This document shows positions 49,801 through 57,470 of a DNA stretch of 64,000 nt, piece after piece. How positions within the stretch are numbered: position 1 is the stretch's first letter; each line of letters begins with the position of its first letter. The notes under the pieces were generated by a model. The model was not told the origin of the DNA, ran no database searches, and saw only the letters and a program-made list of their open reading frames with translations. Both the position numbers and the translations under genes were made by a program. Source of the DNA: CADCTB01 sp036269435 (GTDB lineage Bacteria > Actinomycetota > Acidimicrobiia > Acidimicrobiales > AC-14); assembly GCA_036269435.1 (NCBI GenBank), contig DATASA010000110.1, forward strand, positions 1 to 64,000. The letters are read 5' to 3'.

Positions 49801-49975
49801 GGCCGGGTCGGCCAGGATCCGTTACCGCACGCCGCTGTGGCGCTGGCCCCTCGCCTTGGTGCCGTTCCTGCTCTGGATCGTCGCCGCCTCCGCTCTGTGG
49901 CGCTCCCGACGCCGGCCGGCGCCGCTCGAGCCCGACACCCAGCTCATGCCCGTTCTCGCCGGGGTCGGCGCGTGA
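46817..49975 (+). CDS. GT2 glycosyltransferase fused to large membrane and extracytoplasmic domain
   Basis: 1052-aa fusion. Residues 1-300 are a GT2 domain (PPLVAVVVADTPGEWFEEAL, LVFCHDDVAPEPDAV in the DXD position, GGFDPAMADYGADVDLCWRA). From about 360 to 760 there are a dozen helices (LLCLLVVGLLVGSRHLL and on), and the last 250 residues are extracytoplasmic with PAWQLTVGGRT near the end and a final helix. Actinobacteria commonly carry such a protein beside DUF5719, as here (TGATG overlap). GTG 46772 would add 15 residues; ATG 46817 is chosen because the GT2 fold begins at once. It probably acts in wall or surface-glycan assembly. Confidence 0.83.
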   Translation: MDPQPSAPPLVAVVVADTPGEWFEEALQAVGSQDYPNQSVLVIDGAGTEDPGPRVAAVLPDAFLRRPPSGRGAGFAAAANDVLKTVQGAAFLVFCHDDVAPEPDAVRLMVEESIRSNAGIVAPKLVDWDQPDRLLSVGLSVDKTGASGPLVDHGELDQEQHDSVRDVFAVSSACLLVRADLFAELGGFDPAMADYGADVDLCWRAQVAGARVVVAPAARVRHREGADEQPGADPRRARMEPRHHLRAMLKSYSWLHLLRVVPQALVVTVIEALVALVSRRGREARELLGAWTWNLRHYPDLRPLRAMVRRSRAVPDSEVRRLQARGSVRLTLYLQRRLHAEERARQLVEAGHELVESVGNGPARAATLLLCLLVVGLLVGSRHLLHGRLPDVGQFAPFPRPSTLLTHVFDGWRTTGMGSTSPAPPAFGVLGILGLLFLGHMGVLAKVLVLGAWPVAALGAWRLGRPLDSTMARLAGLIAYLAVPLPYNALAAGRWTGLLVYAAMPWILLQLARMSGLTPFGAPRPARERRRALVREEPGWRPGLKLGLLLAAVAAFAPGVVLPVAVAAVGLLIGSLVAGGAGRALAAVRGAVGALVVAFVVLLPWSVALAGRGGWSTVLGVGRLPARALGLGALLRFQVGPLGAGVLGWAVLAAAALPLLVARDWRFAWAVRFWCIALAAVGVAWAGGRGWLPLRVQDPDLLLASAAAALAGAVAMGAAASQVDLRGYRFSWRQAAPLAGGLTLLAAVLPILGAAADGGWKLASQEMTRSVAWMPAQVPQGAFRVLWIGDPAVLPIDGWAVPGEDGVAFATSRNGAPNVTDLWPGPPSAATVSMGDAIRTARAGGTARLGRLLAPMAVRYIVVPKRLATGESAVGSLPAPASLTRALGSQLDLRLLPSDPSLDVYENVSWGPARAELAESAPAPLPSQLEAGADLSGGQPVLGGSGPVRFSGQLPAPGRVLLSESPSPAWQLTVGGRTASRSRAFGVANVFTTGQAGSARIRYRTPLWRWPLALVPFLLWIVAASALWRSRRRPAPLEPDTQLMPVLAGVGA

Positions 49976-51501
49976 TGCGCCGGCGGGGCCGGCGCGGACG
50001 CGACCGGGCGAGCGACCGGCGTGGCGCGCCGGGCGTCGCGTCCCCGTCGCCGAACGGCAGCCCGGCGCGCCGGACCCGGCGCGCCCCGGCCCTGGTCCTG
50101 CTGGTCGCCCTCCTCGCCGCCGGCGGGGTGATCGACCGCCGGGCGCGGGCGGCCCCCACGGCGGCGACGACCATCACCGCCCAGGTCCCGCTGGCCGCAC
50201 CCGTGAGCGCCCGTTCGTCGGCGTGGTACTGCCCTGGCGGTCTGGCCGGCAACGCCGCCGCCGACGCCTCGGTGGTGGTCGCCAACGCGGGCACGCGCGC
50301 CCTGAACGGCACGGTCACCGTCTTCCCCGACAAGGGCGACAGCCATCAGGCGCCGATCACCGTCGGGCCGGCCGGACGGGCCAGCCTCCGCCTGGCCGAC
50401 GTGGTCTCGTCGACGTACGCGTCGGCCGTGGTCGAGCTCGACGGGGGCGACGCGGTGGTGGAGACCGTCGCCAGCGGCACGCTCGGCGACAGCTTCACGC
50501 CGTGCGCGTCGTCGGCGTCGTCGAGCTGGTACTTCGCCGAGGGCGCCACCACCAAGGACGCGACCGAGACCCTGCTCGCCCTCAACCCGTTCCCCGACGA
50601 CGCCGTCATCGACGTCGTGTTCAGCACCGAAGAGGGAACGGTCACCCCGCAGGCGCTCACGGGCCTGCTGGTGAAGGGCCAGGCGCTGACGACGATCAAC
50701 GTGGGCGACTACGTCCAGCGGCGGGAGTCGGTGTCGGTGAGCCTCGTGGCCCGCACTGGCCGGCTCGTCCTCGGCCGGCTGCAGACGTTCGACGGGACCG
50801 GCACCGGCGGCCGCAAGGGCCTGTCCATCGGGCTCGGCGCCGCCGCACCGGGACCGGTCTGGTACTTCCCCGAGGGCCTCACCGCCGACGGTGTCGGGGA
50901 GCGGTTCCAGATCTACAACCCCGGCAGCCAGGAGGCCCAGGTGCAGCTCAGCCTCGTCCTCGACGCCGGCGAAGCCGAACCGCTGCAGGTCACCGTCCCG
51001 CGAGAGTCGCGGGTGACCGTCATTGCCAACGACGAGAGCCGCATCCCGAAGGGGGTCGGCCATTCCGTCACCGTGAGCACGACCAGCGGCCCCGACGTCG
51101 TCGTGGAGCGGACGGTCGACGGCACCTCGCCCAGCACCCGGCTCGGGCTGTCGATCGCCCTCGGCGCCCGGCTGCCGGCCACCCGCTGGGCCGTCGCCGC
51201 CGGGGGGGCGGACGACGCCAACGATGCGTGGGTGGTCGTGCAGAACCCCGGTACGCGCTCGGCCCAGGTCACGGTGAACCTCCTCGGGGACGGGACGCAG
51301 ACGATCGTCGGCGGCCTGGCATCGGTCGAGGTGCCGGCCGGCCAGCGGCGGGAGCTGCACCTGAACCCGACGCTCAAGCGGGCGACCACGCCTCTGATCC
51401 TCACCGCGTCCGCACCGGTGGTCGTCGAACATGACAGCTACAAGGTCAAGGCCCCGGGCCTCGCCATGTCGGCCGCGATCCCGCTGCGCGAACCGACCTG
51501 A
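49975..51501 (+). CDS. DUF5719-type secreted protein
   Basis: 508 aa. A basic leader (MRRRGRRGRDRASDRRGAP) precedes a hydrophobic helix (PALVLLVALLAAGGVI), so it is exported or membrane-anchored. The rest is a repeated beta-rich domain of about 110-120 residues with WYCPGG, WYFAEGATTKDATETLLALN, WYFPEGLTADGVGERFQIYN and RWAVAAGGADDANDAWVVVQ opening four similar modules. This matches DUF5719, found next to a GT2-membrane gene in actinobacteria. ATG 49975 overlaps the previous TGA by 1 nt; GTG 49972 is also in frame. Function is unknown; a partner of the membrane glycosyltransferase is plausible. Confidence 0.82.
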   Translation: MRRRGRRGRDRASDRRGAPGVASPSPNGSPARRTRRAPALVLLVALLAAGGVIDRRARAAPTAATTITAQVPLAAPVSARSSAWYCPGGLAGNAAADASVVVANAGTRALNGTVTVFPDKGDSHQAPITVGPAGRASLRLADVVSSTYASAVVELDGGDAVVETVASGTLGDSFTPCASSASSSWYFAEGATTKDATETLLALNPFPDDAVIDVVFSTEEGTVTPQALTGLLVKGQALTTINVGDYVQRRESVSVSLVARTGRLVLGRLQTFDGTGTGGRKGLSIGLGAAAPGPVWYFPEGLTADGVGERFQIYNPGSQEAQVQLSLVLDAGEAEPLQVTVPRESRVTVIANDESRIPKGVGHSVTVSTTSGPDVVVERTVDGTSPSTRLGLSIALGARLPATRWAVAAGGADDANDAWVVVQNPGTRSAQVTVNLLGDGTQTIVGGLASVEVPAGQRRELHLNPTLKRATTPLILTASAPVVVEHDSYKVKAPGLAMSAAIPLREPT

Positions 51502-51546
51502 GCGCCCGCTCGGGCGGCCCGGTACACGCGGGCACACCGGTTGGCC

Positions 51547-51552
51547 GATACT
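51547..51552 (+). promoter_or_regulatory. -10 element GATACT for leaderless thioredoxin-like gene
   Basis: GATACT ends exactly 6 nt before ATG 51559. No Shine-Dalgarno is present and no -35 is evident. A small CGCCC-GCTC-GGGCG hairpin (51503-51516) after the preceding stop may end the upstream transcript. Confidence 0.5.
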
Positions 51553-51558
51553 GAGCGG

Positions 51559-51981
51559 ATGGAACGGATCCTGGTGGCCGCCGCGGTCGTGGTCGTGGCG
51601 GCGGTCGTCGCCGTGGTGCTGGAGCGGCGGCGGCCGGAAGCCCCCACCCAGGGGACGTGGGAGGTCCCGGCGCAACTCGACCGGGCCGACTTCGACCGGC
51701 CCGACGCAGCCTGGTTGGTGGCCGTGTTCACGTCGGCGACCTGCGACTCCTGCGCCCAGGCCGTGCAGCGGTGCCAGGTCCTGGCCAGCGACGCGGTCGC
51801 CGTCCAGGAAGCCGAGGTCAAGGCCCGCCCCGACCTGCACGAGCGCTACCACATCGAGGCGGTCCCGATCATCGTCGTGGCCGACGCGGACGGGGTGGTC
51901 CGCACCTCGTTCACCGGGCCTCCGTCGGCCACCGACCTGTGGGCCGCGGTGGCCGGGGTCCGCGACCAGGCCGAGGGCTGA
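51559..51981 (+). CDS. membrane-anchored thioredoxin-like protein
   Basis: 140 aa. An N-terminal membrane helix (ILVAAAVVVVAAVVAVVL) precedes a thioredoxin-fold domain with the active-site pair TCDSC and cis-Pro region EAVPIIVVADADGVV. The usual WC is replaced by ATC, as in TlpA/DsbE-type or divergent thioredoxins. It is probably a redox protein facing outward or membrane-bound. An earlier TTG at 51541 exists, but the -10 position makes ATG 51559 the start. Convergent with the AAA ATPase gene, 15 nt between stops. Confidence 0.8.
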   Translation: MERILVAAAVVVVAAVVAVVLERRRPEAPTQGTWEVPAQLDRADFDRPDAAWLVAVFTSATCDSCAQAVQRCQVLASDAVAVQEAEVKARPDLHERYHIEAVPIIVVADADGVVRTSFTGPPSATDLWAAVAGVRDQAEG

Positions 51982-51996
51982 CCGGGCCGGCCGCTG

Positions 51997-53082
51997 CTAG
52001 AGGTACTGCCCGATCGGCGGGTCGTCGGCCCGGGCGCCGACCCGGGTGAGCTCACCCCGACGCTCGAACACCTCGGCGAGGGTCAGCTCGCCGGCGGTGT
52101 CCGCGCCGATCAGCGCCGTCGCCTCCTCACGGCTGAGCGAACGGAACTCCACGTCGGCCAGGCACCGCCCGGGCCGGGCCACCGCCGGGTGCAGGCGACC
52201 GATCGGCTCGTTCGTGGTGAGCAGCACGAGGACGTTCAAGCCCTGGCCGATGAACCCGTCCGAGAGGCTGAGCAGGCGCGACAGCGACTGGCCCGACTCC
52301 CGCTTGGCGTCCGCCCGCAGCAGCTCGTCGGCGTCCTCGAACACGAGCAGCCGCCACCGGGGCGACGGGTCGTCGTCGTCGCCGGGGTCCGCCGCCTCGA
52401 GCAGCACCGACATCATGTAGCCGGCCTCGCCCAGGAACCGCTCGGCGTCGACCACGAACAGCCCCCGGCACCAGCCGGCCCACGCCCGCACCAAGGCACG
52501 GATCGCCGTGGTCTTGCCCGTGCCGGGAGGCCCGTGCCACAGGAGCAGCCGGCCGCCGGCGCCGGGCGAGGACAGTTCCATCAACGCGCCGAGCCGGTCG
52601 CGGACCGTCGACGGGTAGTTCGGCGCGATCGATTCCCACGCCGGGACGTCGACCCGCCGCTTCACCTGCTTGAGGCAGGACGGCGTGCCGTACCAGAACT
52701 CGATCTCGACCGTCTCCGGCTTGGGCTCGACCAGCGGGCTACGGGCCCGCACGTCGCACACGGCCTTGGCCAGCTCCTCGGCGCCCACGGCGGTGACGGC
52801 GACCTCAGCGGTGCCGTTGCGCCACCGCTGGACGCACACCGACCAGCCCGGGCCGCGGGCCAGGACGCGGTCGGCGTAGTCCTCGGTCACCTGCCATCGC
52901 ACCGAGTCGATCGGCACCAGGTCGGCGGCGCGGGCCACGCCCGTGACCTTGAACGTCTCGGCGAAGGCCTCTTCACCGCTCACGAAGCGCGCCAGGGCCA
53001 TGGACGACAGGGCGTCCCACAGCTCGTTCACCCCTTGGAAGGTGAGGCGGATCGGCGGCTCGTTCGAGGCCATGCCGGCCAT
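51997..53082 (-). CDS. AAA ATPase with DUF5925-like N-terminal domain
   Basis: 361-aa AAA protein. The N-terminal 160 residues (IRLTFQGVNELWDALSSMAL and IEFWYGTPSCLKQVKRRVDV) resemble DUF5925. The AAA module has Walker A LLLWHGPPGTGKTT, Walker B LLVFEDADELL, sensor 1 LTTNEP and an arginine-finger region HPAVARPGRCLADVEF. There is no membrane span. ATG 53082 or the internal ATG at 53073 are both possible. No partner gene in the window explains its substrate; actinobacterial relatives are single genes of unknown role. Confidence 0.82.
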   Translation of the reverse strand: MAGMASNEPPIRLTFQGVNELWDALSSMALARFVSGEEAFAETFKVTGVARAADLVPIDSVRWQVTEDYADRVLARGPGWSVCVQRWRNGTAEVAVTAVGAEELAKAVCDVRARSPLVEPKPETVEIEFWYGTPSCLKQVKRRVDVPAWESIAPNYPSTVRDRLGALMELSSPGAGGRLLLWHGPPGTGKTTAIRALVRAWAGWCRGLFVVDAERFLGEAGYMMSVLLEAADPGDDDDPSPRWRLLVFEDADELLRADAKRESGQSLSRLLSLSDGFIGQGLNVLVLLTTNEPIGRLHPAVARPGRCLADVEFRSLSREEATALIGADTAGELTLAEVFERRGELTRVGARADDPPIGQYL

Positions 53083-53151
53083 GGTGACAGCCGGCGCCTG
53101 CGAGCCGCTGCGGTTTTCGGGCCGCCTGCGGGGTCAGCCGGCCGGCGGTTC

Positions 53152-53219
53152 TCGGGCCGAGTGGGGCAGGTCCCGGGGATGGATGTCGGGCCGAGTGGGT
53201 CAGGTCCCGGGGATGGATG
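53152..53219. repeat. two tandem 34-bp units over the phospholipase gene 3' end
   Basis: Two adjacent 34-bp units (53152-53185, 53186-53219), differing at one position (GGGGCAGG versus GGGTCAGG), plus a partial third. The second unit contains the stop codon (53200) of the phospholipase gene; the first is the same DNA repeated past the stop. Confidence 0.9.
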
Positions 53220-54759
53220 CCGGGCCGGGTGAGGGGTGCACCGGCAGGGTCATCGGCGGGCGCGGCGCCTGGTTGAAGTCGAAGGCGGCGGTGATGTCGC
53301 CCAGCTGCTTGGCGTTCTCACGGACGTCGGGGCGGGGGTCCGGGCGACCGTCGGTGGCAGGGTCGAGGCGTTGGCCGCCGAGGAAGTCGTCCTCGATGAA
53401 CTTGGCGTAGGCGTCGAAGCTGAGCGTCTGGTGGTCGATGAAGCCCTGCTTGGCGTACGGGCTGATGACCAGGCCCGGGACCCGCAGGCCGTAGCCGTTC
53501 TCGTCGACCTTGGGCGGGACGACATTGTCGTAGAAGCCACCCCAGTCGTCCCAGGAGAGGAAGATGGCGGTGGAGCTCCAGTCGGGGCCGTTCATGACCG
53601 CGTTGACCAGGCTGGTCACGTAGGCCTGGCCCGCGGAGGTTGCGCCCGGCGGGTGCTCGCTGACCGCCCCCGACGGGACCACCCACGAGACCGCGGGCAG
53701 CGTCCCCGCCTTGGCCTGGCTGTAGAAGTTGGCCACGCTCTGGATGTTGGCCTCCTGGCCATCCTGGCGGACGGTGTCGAAGTACGGCAGCGGGTTCCAG
53801 ATCCCGGGGGTCTTGGCGTCCTGCTTGACCGGGGCGCAGCTCACCGCGGCGTCGTTCTGGCAGTCGGGCTCCGTGCCGGCGACGACGTAGTAACCCCACG
53901 GCACGTTGTCCTTGTGCAGCAGGTAGGTGAGGTCGGTCCACGGATAGTCCGGACCGGTGACCGGAGCGACGGGGTCGCCCTCGGCGTCGGTCGCGGGGGC
54001 GGTGGTCGCCGGCGGCTTGGTTGTCGTGGTGGTGACCGCCGCCTTGCCCTTGGCCGGCGCCTTCGCCTTCGCCTTCGGCTTGACCGTTCCGGCCGCGGCG
54101 TTGGGGTTGGCCGGGCTCTGCAGGGCGTTCACGCAGCTCGACGGGTTCCCCGCCTGCGAGCACAGCGCCGACCACTCCGACACCATGAACAGGTGCTCGG
54201 GCAGGCTCCACGAGGCGTTGGGCTCGAACATGTGGTCCTGGAGGACGAAGTTCTGGGCGTAGGACCAGTAGTTCGGGATTTCGCGCGCGTCCTTCCAGCC
54301 CAGGACGTCCGAGCCGCCGCCGTTGGTGCAGGCCGGGTTGTTGGGATCGGCGCAGCCCTTGGCCCCTTTGAGCGCAGAGGTCAGGAAGCCGTCCATCTTG
54401 CCGCTGTCGATGTCGGCCGTGGCGTTGTCCTGCCCGTGAGGACCTCCGCCGTTCACGTCGGCGGGGTCGTGGAACGGCTTGTCGCAGCCGCCGGTCCCGT
54501 TCGGGAGGCACACCGTGGGTTGGCCGTTCTGCATCGGTATGCCGTCGACGCCCGGATAGGTGCCGAAGTAGGTGTCGAAGGAGCGGTTCTCCTGCATGAT
54601 CACGATGACGTGGCTGATCTTGTGGATGCCGCCGGACGCCGCCGTGGTGGTGGACGTCCCTGGCGCGGCGGAGGGGGACCCGCTGGTGGCGGAGCAGGCG
54701 ACCAGCAGGCTGGCGCAGGCGCCCAGGGCGACGAAGGGGATCCGGCGGGGACGGGTCAT
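53200..54759 (-). CDS. phospholipase C / acid phosphatase-like lipoprotein
   Basis: 519-aa exported phosphoesterase. A lipobox (LLVAC, Cys22) follows a short signal. Family motifs are HVIVIMQENRSFDTYFGTYP, EHLFMVSEWSALC, VSWVVPSGAVSEHPPG and FLSWDDWGGFYDNVVPPKV. A low-complexity insert of about 45 residues (KPKAKAKAPAKGKAAVTTTT and on, then KPPATTAPATDAEG) splits the domain near residue 225; it likely loops out. Substrates in the family are phosphodiesters of lipids or organic phosphates; here, anchored outside, it could scavenge phosphate. A tandem duplication covers the gene's 3' end. Confidence 0.87.
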   Translation of the reverse strand: MTRPRRIPFVALGACASLLVACSATSGSPSAAPGTSTTTAASGGIHKISHVIVIMQENRSFDTYFGTYPGVDGIPMQNGQPTVCLPNGTGGCDKPFHDPADVNGGGPHGQDNATADIDSGKMDGFLTSALKGAKGCADPNNPACTNGGGSDVLGWKDAREIPNYWSYAQNFVLQDHMFEPNASWSLPEHLFMVSEWSALCSQAGNPSSCVNALQSPANPNAAAGTVKPKAKAKAPAKGKAAVTTTTTKPPATTAPATDAEGDPVAPVTGPDYPWTDLTYLLHKDNVPWGYYVVAGTEPDCQNDAAVSCAPVKQDAKTPGIWNPLPYFDTVRQDGQEANIQSVANFYSQAKAGTLPAVSWVVPSGAVSEHPPGATSAGQAYVTSLVNAVMNGPDWSSTAIFLSWDDWGGFYDNVVPPKVDENGYGLRVPGLVISPYAKQGFIDHQTLSFDAYAKFIEDDFLGGQRLDPATDGRPDPRPDVRENAKQLGDITAAFDFNQAPRPPMTLPVHPSPGPASIPGT

Positions 54760-54826
54760 GGCCCCTACGGTCGCCCTCGGGTGTTGGCACCCAGGGCGGA
54801 TCCGGTGAGCATTCTGTGAGGGACGT

Positions 54827-56140
54827 TCACGCCGCCGGCGCCGGCGCCGGGGAGGGCGGCCTCGACCGGAAGGGCCAGGCCAGCTGGCGGAGGTAGCCGG
54901 CCGGCTCGGCGTCGTCGATCCCGTAGCGCGCCGGCATCTGTCCCTTCGGCAGGTGCGCGGTGCCGAACAGGAGGTCGATCAGGGGGAACTCGCCGGCGAA
55001 GTTCGAGTTGTAGGCGGCCGGGTCGTTGGCGTGATGCCAGTGGTGGAACTCCGGCGTGGCGATCAGCCAGCGCAGCGGGCCGAACTTCACCCGGACGTTG
55101 GCGTGGATGAAGATCGCCTGGAAGGTGAGCACGACCAGGTACCCGCCCAGGCTGGCCCGGGTGAAGCCCAGCGCGTAGAGCGGCAGCACGGCGCACGACC
55201 GGGTGAACGTCTGGTCGACCGGATGCAGGTGGCTGGCCGCCAGCCAGTCCATTTGGCGAATGCTGTGGTGGACCTTGTGGAACCGCCACAGGAACGGGAC
55301 CGCGTGGGCGGCCCGGTGGCCGGCGTAGCCGCCCAGCTCGGCGACCATGAACGCCTCGACGAACTGGAGCCAGGCCGGCTCGCCGGCGATCCCCGACCGC
55401 AGCGCGCCCGGCACGGCGGCCCGCAGGAGCGAGCCCACCACGACCACGCTCACGAACAGCCCGACGTTGAGCAGCAGCCCGTTGACCACGAAGTGGACCA
55501 GGTCGGTCCGCCAGCCGTCCCGCAGGACCCGCTGCGGATGCAGGGCCAGCACCCGTTCCAGCGGGACGAACACCACGGCCAGCACCACCAGGCCGAAGGT
55601 GATCCTGCTCCGCACGGTGAGGGCGACCAGCAGGACGACCAGCGTGGCCAGCGCGAGCAGCGCGCCGCCGGCGGTCAGCTCGGCGGCCGGTGAGGGCGGC
55701 CGGTCGAAGGGAGCGGATCGGGGATAGGGCGGATCGGGATCGGTCGTCCGGCGCGGCTGGGCGTCGGGGGCCACCGGTCCGCGGTCCTCCGGCCGGGCCA
55801 GCAGGACGCAGGCCGCGAGAGCCAGGGCGACGTTCACCGTCGCGATCAGCGGCCGGACACCGATCCGGCTCAGCGCGACCAGCCCGACGAGCACCTCGAG
55901 CGTCAGCCCGACCGTGCGACCTTGCGCGGTATTGGCCCAAGGGTGGGCCTTCATGACGGCGACGGCGACAGCCACCAGCCCGGCGGCCACCACGATCGTG
56001 AGCAGGCCGGCGGCGGCGAGACCGCGCCCCGGGTGGCGCCGGCCCGCCCGGAGAAGGGCCAAGCCGACGACCAGGCCCAGGAACGCCTGCACGCCGACCA
56101 CGGCGGCCGTGGCGCCACGAACCTTCCGACGATCCGTCAC
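54827..56140 (-). CDS. membrane fatty acid hydroxylase / sterol desaturase-like protein
   Basis: 437-aa integral membrane di-iron protein. His clusters HRAAH (H275, H279), HKVHH (H288, H291, H292) and HHWHH (H366, H367, H369, H370) provide the metal ligands of the FA-hydroxylase superfamily. Residues 1-130 add four extra helices (ATAAVVGVQAFLGLVVGLAL, ...LLTIVVAAGLVAVAVAV) not found in the minimal enzyme. GTG 56140 overlaps the TetR TGA by 4 nt, so the regulator and enzyme form an operon. It probably oxidises a membrane lipid; the substrate is unknown. Confidence 0.87.
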   Translation of the reverse strand: MTDRRKVRGATAAVVGVQAFLGLVVGLALLRAGRRHPGRGLAAAGLLTIVVAAGLVAVAVAVMKAHPWANTAQGRTVGLTLEVLVGLVALSRIGVRPLIATVNVALALAACVLLARPEDRGPVAPDAQPRRTTDPDPPYPRSAPFDRPPSPAAELTAGGALLALATLVVLLVALTVRSRITFGLVVLAVVFVPLERVLALHPQRVLRDGWRTDLVHFVVNGLLLNVGLFVSVVVVGSLLRAAVPGALRSGIAGEPAWLQFVEAFMVAELGGYAGHRAAHAVPFLWRFHKVHHSIRQMDWLAASHLHPVDQTFTRSCAVLPLYALGFTRASLGGYLVVLTFQAIFIHANVRVKFGPLRWLIATPEFHHWHHANDPAAYNSNFAGEFPLIDLLFGTAHLPKGQMPARYGIDDAEPAGYLRQLAWPFRSRPPSPAPAPAA

Positions 56141-56736
56141 GGGCGACGTCCTCCCTTTCTGTCGGACAGCGCGCCGAGCGTGGCCAGGACGGTGGTGACG
56201 TAGACGTCGGCCGCGGCCTGCTGCGCCGCCGGCGACGTCCGGGCGTGGGCGACGGCGCCGACCATGGCCGCCCGCAGCGTCGTCGCCGCCGCCGCCGCGG
56301 TGGCCGGGGCGAGGCCCAGGTCGCGCTCGAGCCCGGCGGCCCACCCCGTTTCCTTGTCGCTCCACCGCGCCCGCCGGGCCCGCTCCACCTCCGGATCGGC
56401 CGACCCGCTGTCCACGAGGCCCCGGATGTTCGGGCCCTGGCGGGCCGCAGTGTCGACCAGCGCGTCGAACGTCGCTCGCAGCCGTTCGGCGGGGGTGCGA
56501 GCGGCCGCGGCCCGGATGGCGACTTCGGCGTCGATCTCGGCCCAGGTCCGGGCCAGCACGGCCAGCACGAGCTGGGTGCGGTTGGCGAAGTGGTCGTAGA
56601 CGACCGGCTTCGACACCCCGGCACGGTCGGCCAGGCGCTCCATGGTGAGCGCCGCCGGGCCTTCCGCCTCCACCAGCGCGCCGGCGGCGTCGAGCAGCTG
56701 CGCTCGCCGGTCGTCCTTGCTCATGCGAAGGTTCAC
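56137..56736 (-). CDS. TetR-family transcriptional regulator
   Basis: 199 aa. N-terminal helix-turn-helix: RAQLLDAAGALVEAEGPAAL and MERLADRAGVSKPVVYDHFA. The C-terminal ligand-binding half is helical and Ala-rich. GTG 56736 is leaderless by promoter position; ATG 56724 is the alternative. A palindrome (56742-56755) overlaps its own promoter, suggesting autoregulation. It is coupled to the hydroxylase gene and divergent from the DJ-1/PfpI gene, either of which it may control. Confidence 0.88.
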   Translation of the reverse strand: MNLRMSKDDRRAQLLDAAGALVEAEGPAALTMERLADRAGVSKPVVYDHFANRTQLVLAVLARTWAEIDAEVAIRAAAARTPAERLRATFDALVDTAARQGPNIRGLVDSGSADPEVERARRARWSDKETGWAAGLERDLGLAPATAAAAATTLRAAMVGAVAHARTSPAAQQAAADVYVTTVLATLGALSDRKGGRRP

Positions 56737-56741
56737 TACGC

Positions 56742-56773
56742 CTACGTAACCGTAGATATGGGCCGCTTGTCAA
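56742..56773 (-). promoter_or_regulatory. TetR promoter TTGACA-N18-TTACGT with overlapping palindromic operator
   Basis: Minus-strand -35 TTGACA (56773-56768) and -10-like TTACGT (56749-56744) at 18 nt. The palindrome CTACG-TAAC-CGTAG (56742-56755) covers the -10. GTG 56736 lies 7 nt after the -10. This arrangement fits autorepression by the TetR protein. Confidence 0.6.
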
Positions 56774-56849
56774 GCCGGTGTTCCGGGTTTGAACGAGGGG
56801 TGGACGGGTAGCCCGCGCGGGTTCCGAGACGAGTCGCGGAGGTCGCAGC

Positions 56850-57416
56850 ATGTCGGGCGAGCTGGCAGGCAGGAAGATCGGTTTCGTGGTCGCCAACGAG
56901 GGGATCGAGCAGGTCGAGCTGACCCGCCCCTGGGATGCGGTCAAGGAGGCGGGCGGCGATCCACGGCTCATCGCACCCGAGGGCGGCTCGGTCCAGGCCA
57001 TGAACCACCTGGACAAGGGCGACACGTTCCCGGTCGACGCCACCTTCGACGATGTGACTCCCGAGGAGTTCGACGCCATCGTCCTGCCGGGCGGGGTCGC
57101 CAATCCCGACCGGCTCCGCACCATCGCCCCGGCCGTCGACTGGGTCCGGCGGTTCGTCGAGTCCGGTCGGACGACGGCCGTCATCTGCCACGCCCCGTGG
57201 ACCCTCGTCGAGGCCGGCGTCGTCGCTGGCCGGACCCTGACCTCGTGGCCGAGCCTGCGGACCGACATCGCCAATGCAGGGGGGAACTGGGTCGACGAGG
57301 AGGTCGTCGTCGACGGGAACCTCCTCACCAGCCGCAAGCCGGACGACCTGGACGCCTTCTGCGCCGCCCTGGTGAAGGCCGCGGCCCAGGACACGTCCCG
57401 GTCATCCGCCGCCTAG
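56850..57416 (+). CDS. DJ-1/PfpI family protein
   Basis: 188-aa cytosolic DJ-1/PfpI protein of the YhbO type (proposed deglycase or chaperone; activity in the family is debated). Nucleophile elbow AVICHAPWTL with Cys113-His114, general acid Glu20 in GIEQVEL, and oxyanion-region VLPGGVANPD are present. Length is normal. ATG 56850 has GGAGG 7 nt upstream. It is divergent from TetR with a 113-nt gap that includes the operator. Confidence 0.9.
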   Translation: MSGELAGRKIGFVVANEGIEQVELTRPWDAVKEAGGDPRLIAPEGGSVQAMNHLDKGDTFPVDATFDDVTPEEFDAIVLPGGVANPDRLRTIAPAVDWVRRFVESGRTTAVICHAPWTLVEAGVVAGRTLTSWPSLRTDIANAGGNWVDEEVVVDGNLLTSRKPDDLDAFCAALVKAAAQDTSRSSAA

Positions 57417-57422
57417 GGAGCC

Positions 57423-57461
57423 GCTCCCGGGAGCGCCCCGGCCGGCCGTAGACTGGCCGGC
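57423..57461 (+). promoter_or_regulatory. hairpins and TAGACT -10 between the PfpI and metzincin genes
   Basis: GCTCCCGGGAGC (57423-57434) is a perfect palindrome right after the PfpI stop. GCCGGCC-GTAGACT-GGCCGGC (57441-57461) places a -10-like TAGACT (57449-57454) in the loop of a hairpin. The element could terminate PfpI mRNA, start metzincin mRNA, or bind a regulator. Confidence 0.45.
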
Positions 57462-57470
57462 GGGGGGAGC

